Assembly (NCBI GenBank): GCA_004151065.3
Contig: NWUY0300030913.1
Span: 41,446-55,579 of the forward strand
Length of the DNA: 14,134 nucleotides
From: Larix sibirica
Taxonomy: Eukaryota > Streptophyta > Pinopsida > Pinales > Pinaceae
Reading direction: 5' to 3'
Position 1 is the first letter of the stretch; every line of letters begins with the position of its first letter. Both the position numbers and the translations under genes were made by a program. The notes below the pieces were generated by a model. That model did not search any database. It was not told the DNA's origin and saw nothing but the letters and a program-made list of their open reading frames with translations. Shown here piece after piece: positions 7,870 through 14,134 of this stretch.

Positions 7870-8600
7870 AGGATTGAATTTGTATGGGTTGGGTGGCTTG
7901 TCAATCTGTCTATCAATTTGCAAAATAATTGCACAATGATTAGAGAAACCCACAAGGATCACCCAAGGTCTGATTCAGTCTACCTTAGACATGATGCTTT
8001 ATGAGATTGAGAATCTATCCAACCTCTTGGTTCCACCTTCTATGCCACCCCTATTTTTCTTCAATGTAGGAGAAATATTGAAGGGTTTAACATCTATAAA
8101 AAACATATCCTCTATCTTAGGCTTGAAATTCCCAACTTCTCTATCCAGTCTTGCATTGTATCCCCAAAACTTAGCTTGAAGTAGTGAAATTAAGGTCACT
8201 TCCAATGATCACACTTTTGTCTTTAGTATATTGGACATTAAGGATCATAACAATCAATAAATGATAGAGTGATCTATCCCAAAACCTTGAAGATGAACAT
8301 GGTACAGATTCTTGAATCAATGACAATATGATAAATTAGAGTGATATATTTCCTCTAGTTTGTCATATCACCTCCAAAACTTTCCCATGGATCTAATGAC
8401 ATAAAAAACCAATCCTTCAACAACTTTCCCAATTCTCTAACCATCTTTTTTCCATCTCCCATAGTTTCTTGAAGCATTAGAACATCCAACAAGTTGATTT
8501 CAATCACTCTGAGAACTAGTGAAATTATTTTTCAGAGACTTCTTGGAAAAAGTAAGATCATTTCTGAACCCTTAGGGATTTTTGTCCTGCTCTAAGGATA
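7870..8600 (-). pseudogene. LINE-C endonuclease domain (APE type), unit 1
   Basis: This is the N-terminal nicking domain of ORF2. Motifs in order on the - strand: EINLLDVLMLQETM with the catalytic Glu kept (8466-8468); IIGSDLN in place of IGGDFN, Asp and Asn kept (about 8208-8190); then, after a frameshift and stop, AKFWGYNARLDREVGNFK and the KRLDRFSIS segment (8177-7999); last, GFSNHCAI in place of the SDH motif. In that last motif the catalytic Asp is Asn (AAT, 7939-7941) and only His remains. An expected N-terminal SWNVRG-like start near 8600 is not readable. The domain cannot be active. The + strand frame at 7991-8179 is its antisense shadow. Confidence 0.75.
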
Positions 8601-8739
8601 CCCTCAATATTTATTTGTTTCCATTGTTTGATTTATTTCAAAGCTTCATCTTGATCATGTTTGAGAAAATATTTTGTACCTATTAAACCATGTATGTCTT
8701 AAAATTCCCCAAGAAATTTTACCCTAATTTTTTTAAGGT

Positions 8740-9827
8740 CCCTTTCGAGGTCTTAAGTTTTATTTGCTTAGAGATAGTGCGTTCAACTCATCCTTATTTT
8801 TGTTGATGGTGGACAAATAATCTTCTTGGATGGTAAAGGAGATACCAAATGGGGATTTTAAGATTATATTTTCCTTCCCATGTGGATCATGGATTAATGT
8901 ACAATAGATATGTGATAAGACCTCAGGTTTTGGGTGTTTTTTACATATTGGGATCCCCCCCAACTTATATTACATTAGCATATCAAATTGCACTCCCAAA
9001 TTTTCATTGAAAGTGAAAGGAGGATGTTGATTTGATTCCATTAGGGAAGAAAGTGAACACTTACCCAAATTTAACGCTAGAATATTTTCCTATGACTATT
9101 TCTTAACATCCTCATCCAATTCTCTATTCCCTTGAGGCTCGAGGATACTCCTAATGTCATCTACCAACCCATCACCTTTGGAAATTTTGAATACTAATAC
9201 ATCTCGATCTGATTCTATTCATATATAGGAGGATGGTACATCCTTAGTGGGACTATTGGATAGTTGCCTCCCTTCTCTAAAATTTTCATTAGATATCCCT
9301 ACATCTTGAAATGTCTCCTTTCTATACCATACCTTTGTAGTGAAATATTTTGGGTAGTCTTTAATGATATGTCCATACAAGTGTAATCAAACATAACAAA
9401 TGGAGATTTCATATAGTTTAAAAGTTGAGAAAAACTCTTTTCTCTCACCATAATTTCCAAAGAATTTGCCAAATCCTTGGCCATTTCAACCTTGACCAAA
9501 ACACGAGCAACCATCTAATAGGGGTTAGTCAAGAAGGAGTGATCCACCTCCATAATTATTCCTATAGAATCTCCTAAAGCTTTGATGTCCTTAGACCGAA
9601 ACTCAACTGGCAACCCTCAAACCCTCAAAATTTGACCCAGATTGGAATTGTTATGGAGGACATCGATATAGGGCCAAAGCAGATGGGCCAAGGACTTATA
9701 AACAACTATACCATTTCCCATGGCCACAGACCCTTTAAAATATTTGATGCATCTTCTTCACTTTTGAAGATAAAGCCAATCCATCCCCTAGCAAGAGTAT
9801 GAAAATGGGTTCATATCCTAATATGGT
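8740..9827 (-). pseudogene. LINE-C ORF1 fragment, unit 1: DUF4283 C-terminal part, CCHC knuckle, C-terminal region
   Basis: This is the nucleic-acid-binding ORF1 protein of the LINE, cut off at the duplication junction. The DUF4283 part reads GDGLAL, then SEEDASNILNGLW-like text in another frame, then LPVEFRSKDIKALGDSIG, and MVARVLVKVEMAKDLANSLE (from 9514). The zinc knuckle at 9398-9354 reads CYV, stop, LHLYGHIIKDY: the second Cys is a TGA (9387-9389) and the last Cys is Tyr (9354-9356), while the first Cys and the GH pair remain. Downstream, 8963-8760 is an open frame (HPKPEVLSHIYCTLIHD) in the position of the ORF1 C-terminal region; I do not recognise it further. Because of the junction, this copy has no N-terminal half. 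Confidence 0.7.
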
Positions 9828-10049
9828 NTGTTTATCTACCAAAAACCCAAATTGCTCATGTGAAATAACATTTAAGAAGATATTTTTGACCCTTACAATC
9901 ATGACCTTGGAGATAATTTTATACAAGCAATTGTATAAATAAATAACCCTAAATTTATCAAGAGATTTTGGCTTGTCCTTTTTCAAGAGTAAAGTCAAGA
10001 AAGTTGCATTTAGGGAACTAGAATCCTTTCCATAGCTTTTAGTCTCCAC
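9735..10049 (-). pseudogene. Chimeric frame across the duplication junction
   Basis: The first 73 residues, ending in EQFGFLVDK, are the RT fingers of unit 2. The remaining 30 (TILGYEPIFILLLGDGLAL and on) are the DUF4283 part of unit 1 ORF1. The N at 9828 gives the undetermined residue between them. This is a by-product of the junction and not a natural gene. If the junction is an assembly artefact, this frame does not exist in the genome. Confidence 0.85.
9828..9828. other. Single ambiguous base exactly at the tandem junction
   Basis: The only N in the window lies at the point where unit 1 meets unit 2. From the right end of unit 2 (12698) a G is expected here. From the left flank of unit 1 (6958) a T is expected. 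The N therefore falls where the two contexts disagree, as at a join between two separately built sequences. Confidence 0.9.
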
Positions 10050-10320
10050 TATCTAATCATCAAATAACTCATAAAACAAATAAAGAACTCAACTTTCCAC
10101 CCATATGGGCCGAAGCTTTTGTCTTTTTGGAAAAAATCATAATAGTGTAGCTTATCCCTTGAGAAATCCTTCATCGACATTTAGTTATTTTTCCTCAGTG
10201 ACAAAGATAGGAAAGTAGGATACAATCTTTAAGTTTTCAGCTATGTTTTCATACACAGGCTCTTTGTAGATATTCTGGAAGTGTGCAAATCTTACTTCAA
10301 CATTTAAAAAAAAATTATGA
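9829..10320 (-). pseudogene. RT fingers fragment of LINE-C, unit 2
   Basis: This is the second copy of the RT N-terminal region: DKSFGPYGW at about 10118-10092, then SLNATFLTLLLKKDKP and FRVIYLYNCLYKIISK down to EQFGFLVDK at about 9832. It stops at the junction, so the palm with motifs A and C is missing from this copy. It differs from unit 1 at two bases here (10165, 10176). Confidence 0.8.
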
Positions 10321-10739
10321 ACCGTGCTAGCCTTGAAGTTCTTCATCTACCAGTTATGTTAATCTATTATATGTGCTTTAGAAAGTTATGATTTTTTGGT
10401 GTGTTTTCATTGCCCTTTTCAATCTAGATCACTATGCTTTTCAGTTGCCATATTTTAGCCTCCATGCTAAAACACTTTATTTTTTTCTCTCAACTCTTTA
10501 ATTTCCATTCTATCCTTGTTGAAGATGCTTGATACATTATTTTCAAAAATATCCAATAAGCAGTTTTCTGTATCCTTCAAATCCTAATCCATCTTTTCTC
10601 TTTTTTGGATACCCAATCAAGTGATGCCCTTTTTAAGAGTAGAGATGAACTTCAAGCAAATTGATTTGTTGAATTTTGGATTAAATATGATCCTCTGATT
10701 TCCAATCAGATTCCAATACTAAAAAAATTCCGGCCACTA

Positions 10740-11470
10740 AGGATTGAATTTGTATGGGTTGGGTGGCTTGTCAATCTGTCTATCAATTTGCAAAATAATT
10801 GCACAATGATTAGAGAAACCCACAAGGATCACCCAAGGTCTGATTCAGTCTACCTTAGACATGATGCTTTATGAGATTGAGAATCTATCCAACCTCTTGG
10901 TTCCACCTTCTATGCCACCCCTATTTTTCTTCAATGTAGGAGAAATATTGAAGGGTTTAACATCTATAAAAAACATATCCTCTATCTTAGGCTTGAAATT
11001 CCCAACTTCTCTATCCAGTCTTGCATTGTATCCCCAAAACTTAGCTTGAAGTAGTGAAATTAAGGTCACTTCCAATGATCACACTTTTGTCTTTAGTATA
11101 TTGGACATTAAGGATCATAACAATCAATAAATGATAGAGTGATCTATCCCAAAACCTTGAAGATGAACATGGTACAGATTCTTGAATCAATGACAATATG
11201 ATAAATTAGAGTGATATATTTCCTCTAGTTTGTCATATCACCTCCAAAACTTTCCCATGGATCTAATGACATAAAAAACCAATCCTTCAACAACTTTCCC
11301 AATTCTCTAACCATCTTTTTTCCATCTCCCATAGTTTCTTGAAGCATTAGAACATCCAACAAGTTGATTTCAATCACTCTGAGAACTAGTGAAATTATTT
11401 TTCAGAGACTTCTTGGAAAAAGTAAGATCATTTCTGAACCCTTAGGGATTTTTGTCCTGCTCTAAGGATA
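10740..11470 (-). pseudogene. LINE-C endonuclease domain, unit 2
   Basis: By eye this is identical to the unit 1 endonuclease. LQET keeps its Glu at 11336-11338; the GSDLN motif is followed by the same stop and frameshift; the long open frame is at 11075-10869; SNH replaces SDH at about 10809-10811. The identical lesions show that this copy was already dead when the two copies separated, or that it is the same locus represented twice. Confidence 0.75.
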
Positions 11471-11609
11471 CCCTCAATATTTATTTGTTTCCATTGTTTG
11501 ATTTATTTCAAAGCTTCATCTTGATCATGTTTGAGAAAATATTTTGTACCTATTAAACCATGTATGTCTTAAAATTCCCCAAGAAATTTTACCCTAATTT
11601 TTTTAAGGT

Positions 11610-13320
11610 CCCTTTCGAGGTCTTAAGTTTTATTTGCTTAGAGATAGTGCGTTCAACTCATCCTTATTTTTGTTGATGGTGGACAAATAATCTTCTTGGA
11701 TGGTAAAGGAGATACCAAATGGGGATTTTAAGATTATATTTTCCTTCCCATGTGGATCATGGATTAATGTACAATAGATATGTGATAAGACCTCAGGTTT
11801 TGGGTGTTTTTTACATATTGGGATCCCCCCCAACTTATATTACATTAGCATATCAAATTGCACTCCCAAATTTTCATTGAAAGTGAAAGGAGGATGTTGA
11901 TTTGATTCCATTAGGGAAGAAAGTGAACACTTACCCAAATTTAACGCTAGAATATTTTCCTATGACTATTTCTTAACATCCTCATCCAATTCTCTATTCC
12001 CTTGAGGCTCGAGGATACTCCTAATGTCATCTACCAACCCATCACCTTTGGAAATTTTGAATACTAATACATCTCGATCTGATTCTATTCATATATAGGA
12101 GGATGGTACATCCTTAGTGGGACTATTGGATAGTTGCCTCCCTTCTCTAAAATTTTCATTAGATATCCCTACATCTTGAAATGTCTCCTTTCTATACCAT
12201 ACCTTTGTAGTGAAATATTTTGGGTAGTCTTTAATGATATGTCCATACAAGTGTAATCAAACATAACAAATGGAGATTTCATATAGTTTAAAAGTTGAGA
12301 AAAACTCTTTTCTCTCACCATAATTTCCAAAGAATTTGCCAAATCCTTGGCCATATCAACCTTGACCAAAACACGAGCAACCATCTAATAAGGGTTAGTC
12401 AAGAAGGAGTGATCCACCTTTATAATTATTCCTATAGAATCTCCTAAAGCTTTGATGTCCTTAGACCGAAACTCAACTGGCAACCCTCAAACCCTCAAAA
12501 TTTGACCCAGATTGGAATTGTTATGGAGGACATCGATATAGGGCCAAAGCAGATGGGCCAAGGACTTATAGACAACTATACCATTTCCCATGGCCACAAA
12601 CCATTTAAAATATTTGATGCATCTTCTTCACTTCTGAAGATAAAGCCAATCCATCCCCTAGCAAGAGTATGAAAATGGGTTCATATCCTAATATGGTGGC
12701 CCATTCTTCTACAACCAATCATTGAGCTCCTATTGTTGGATCCTTTTCTTTGAAAATGATAAATCAAGGCCTTCACCGTATACTAAACAACTTGCTCAAC
12801 CCTTCTCCCAGGATAATCTTCATTGGAGAACTCCTCTTATTAACCACCTTCTTTTTCTTTGTAGGTTATTTACCCCCAATTACCTGAGATGACTCTTTCT
12901 CTTTTGTGCCCTCTGGAAATGCATCCAAATCTAGTCTTCACAAAACCCAAGCCCTAAAAATGATCAAGGGAGTTCTTCATTCCTTCAACACTTGATATAA
13001 GGTTAGAGTCCTTTTTGGATTTGTGAAATTTTAGCACTCACCTTTAATGGAGTTTGGAAAGGAGGTAAGGATCCAACTATAGAAATACTCGATGCTTGTT
13101 GCACACTTGCAAACCCCAAATTGATATGTTTAGGGGAAATAGCTTGGGACATCCAATGATCCATTTTTACCTCTACAAATGAAAGAATACATCACTCAAG
13201 TGAGAAATTTGGATCATTTACTCTCGTATCAATGTTCATAACTCGAGGATGTCCACCCAAGCTCTCATAAGTATGGAGTAGAAACAAATTTATGTCTAAG
13301 TCATGTCCAACCACTAAAGG
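11610..13320 (-). pseudogene. LINE-C ORF1 (DUF4283, CCHC knuckle), 5' part plus unit 2
   Basis: This is the more complete ORF1 copy. Reading from 13320: a frame with one stop (GDPLVVGHDLDINLFLLHTY, then KMDHWMSQAISPKHINLG, then VGSLPPFQTPLKVSAKI) down to about 13010. It is followed by a basic linker (QKRKSHLR, NNLQRKRRWL), then DUF4283 from about 12760, with WLVVEEWATILGYEP-like text, SEEDASNILNGLW, LPVEFRSKDIKALGDSIG and MVARVLVKVDMAKDLANSLE (from 12384). The degenerate CCHC knuckle is at 12268-12224, with TGA for the second Cys and Tyr for the last. ORF1 proteins of this kind bind the element RNA to form the ribonucleoprotein. Several stops and frame changes; not functional. Confidence 0.72.
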
Positions 13321-13384
13321 ATCACCTATTTTACTATTTTTTGGCACTATTCATCCTGTCAGATATGGAGATATGACATCATAG

Positions 13385-13820
13385 ATCCACTAAAACTTTA
13401 GTCAAAGAATGATCAGTTAGGCCCTGAAGTTTTATGTTGAGAAAAAGTGTTGGTTGATCTCACTCCATAAAATCAATCTATGGACTAGTAATGTTATACT
13501 CAGGGTAAAACATAGACAAAACTTGGTTCTCATCTAACGTATCCTTCGAGTAATCAAGGAGATCCTCATATCATTCCATCTTTGAGACCAAAATACATAA
13601 ACCCTAATGAATCACCCCATTTTAAAACCCACCCTCCATCGACATCTAAATAAGACAAATATTTTACTTCCAATGAATGACCAAAAACATCAAGGGGACA
13701 TTGTTATGTGTGCAAGTTGACGACAATGTCTTCCAACCTTGTCACGAGCACAATGGATATGATTACCATGGTATTACTCATTGAATTTGAGGGTTAAAAG
13801 GATTTGAACTCAGAATTCAT
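13385..13820 (-). pseudogene. Unrecognised coding-like remnant upstream of LINE-C ORF1
   Basis: From ATG 13820-13818 one frame runs to TGA 13566-13568 with two in-frame TAA codons. It includes TRLEDIVVNLHT and KYLSYLDVDGGWVLKWGDSL. Reading then appears to shift frame into YEDLLDYSKDTLDENQVLSM and on to IKLQGLTDHSLTKVLVDL at about 13390, with two more stops. The text looks protein-like and lies on the same strand as ORF1, directly upstream of it. It may be the N-terminal part of ORF1, the 5' region of LINE-C, or an older gene or element fragment into which LINE-C was inserted. No known domain was recognised. Confidence 0.4.
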
Positions 13821-14134
13821 GGTTATGCAACAATGATGTAGACCCTATTAAAATATAAGAGGCAAATTGAAACATTATAGGTTCAATGTATTATGCTACA
13901 ACACATGGTTTAAAGTCTACCTAGGAGTTTGTTGTCAACTGTCTCCAATTTCAAAATGTCAATAGGATCAGTTGCTAAAGAAATCAAAGAAGAGGAATGT
14001 CTTCACTAGATGCCTAGATATGTGGACATGGTTGAGTAGGATCCCCAACCTTCTCCCATGGAACAAGAGGAAGCACATAACAAGCGTGTTTTTCATTAAT
14101 TTTAAGTTTTATCATGTTTTGCAAAGTATGTTTC
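13821..14134. other. Terminal flank without a recognisable gene
   Basis: The last 314 bases contain no long open frame or RNA gene that I can support. They may be the flank of LINE-C or its 5' UTR; no boundary is visible. Confidence 0.45.

Larger units (their letters stand above)
6959..9828 (+). repeat. 2,870-bp tandem direct repeat, unit 1
   Basis: Every base from 6959 corresponds to the base 2,870 positions further on, up to 9827. By eye I find ten substitutions and no indels, so about 99.65% identity. The differences are at 7295, 7306, 9485, 9521, 9550, 9551, 9701, 9729, 9733 and 9764. The 2,178 bases from 7307 to 9484 look identical. The unit starts inside the RT fingers/palm and ends inside the DUF4283 part of ORF1, both belonging to LINE-C, so it is not itself an element with ends of its own. 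The last base, 9828, is N. Confidence 0.93.
9829..12698 (+). repeat. 2,870-bp tandem direct repeat, unit 2
   Basis: This is the second copy of the unit, in the same orientation and directly adjacent. Variant positions are 10165, 10176, 12355, 12391, 12420, 12421, 12571, 12599, 12603 and 12634. Its right end continues into the rest of LINE-C ORF1, so unit 2 is joined to the 5' part of the element and unit 1 to the 3' part. Inactivating lesions (CCHC stop, lost SDH Asp) are shared with unit 1. Confidence 0.93.
4550..13820 (-). mobile_element. LINE-C: near full-length antisense L1-type LINE with an internal 2,870-bp tandem duplication
   Basis: Read on the - strand from high to low coordinates, the element shows ORF1 (DUF4283 and CCHC), then ORF2 with APE-type endonuclease, RT fingers and palm, connection region, zf-RVT and RNase H. 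That is the complete plant L1 domain set in the correct order. The series is interrupted because the middle third (ORF1 C-terminal half, endonuclease, RT fingers) is present twice in direct orientation. Removing one copy leaves about 6.4 kb, near the usual length. Every domain has stops, frame changes or lost key residues. The 3' end (near or below 4540) and the 5' end (near or above 13820) are approximate: I found no clear A-tail or target-site duplication for it. Confidence 0.82.

Noticed and set aside
7991-8179. 62-codon + strand frame, repeated at 10861-11049
   Set aside because: It is the antisense shadow of the endonuclease segment with RLDR and KRLDRF. Its presence twice simply follows the tandem duplication.
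9735-10049. 104-codon RT-DUF4283 fusion as a novel gene
   Set aside because: It exists only because of the junction containing the N. The two halves are ordinary pieces of one LINE, and the order is likely artefactual.
1-14134. A previously undescribed functional system
   Set aside because: All supported coding traces belong to known LINE domains in decayed form. The remaining unrecognised frames are short, broken and without partners, so no such system is claimed.

Overview
The window reads as nuclear DNA of a seed plant, and no intact gene was found in it. It is AT-rich, has no bacterial-style operons, and almost every recognisable coding trace belongs to decayed plant L1-type non-LTR retrotransposons (LINEs). 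These carry a DUF4283/CCHC ORF1, an APE-type endonuclease, a reverse transcriptase (RT), a zf-RVT domain and a plant RVT_3-type RNase H. Long repeat-filled stretches would suit a large-genome plant such as a conifer, but that is a guess from composition and style; no diagnostic host gene is present.

Layout. (1) 1-2274, + strand: LINE-A, the 3' part of a LINE whose 5' part lies outside the window. It has RT C-terminus, zf-RVT, a shifted RNase H frame with all four catalytic acids, a 3' UTR and a 10-A tail. (2) 2289-3313, + strand: a retroposed insert (LINE-B) placed at the A-tail of LINE-A and bracketed by a 14-bp target-site duplication (12/14 identical). (3) 3328 to about 4540: AT-rich DNA with no gene, containing an imperfect 42-bp direct repeat and probably the 3' UTR of the next element. 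(4) About 4550 to 13820, - strand: LINE-C. Read 5' to 3' (descending coordinates) it has ORF1 (unrecognised N-terminal part, DUF4283, degenerate CCHC knuckle), endonuclease, RT, zf-RVT and RNase H. (5) 13821-14134: nothing recognised.

The most striking structural feature is inside LINE-C. A 2,870-bp unit (6959-9828) is repeated head-to-tail at 9829-12698. By eye I count 10 substitutions and no indels, and the only ambiguous base of the window (N at 9828) sits exactly on the novel junction. Both copies carry the same inactivating lesions, so the duplication either happened after the element died or is an assembly error joining two versions of one locus. Without the extra copy LINE-C would be about 6.4 kb, close to the usual full length of a plant L1.

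Nothing here works together as a living pathway: all elements have stops, frameshifts and lost catalytic or zinc-binding residues. I looked for an unknown system and did not find a convincing one. The best leads are the junction at 9828, a repeat-rich 113-bp insertion in the LINE-C ORF2, a 12-bp perfect hairpin in the RT, and an unrecognised reading frame upstream of ORF1.
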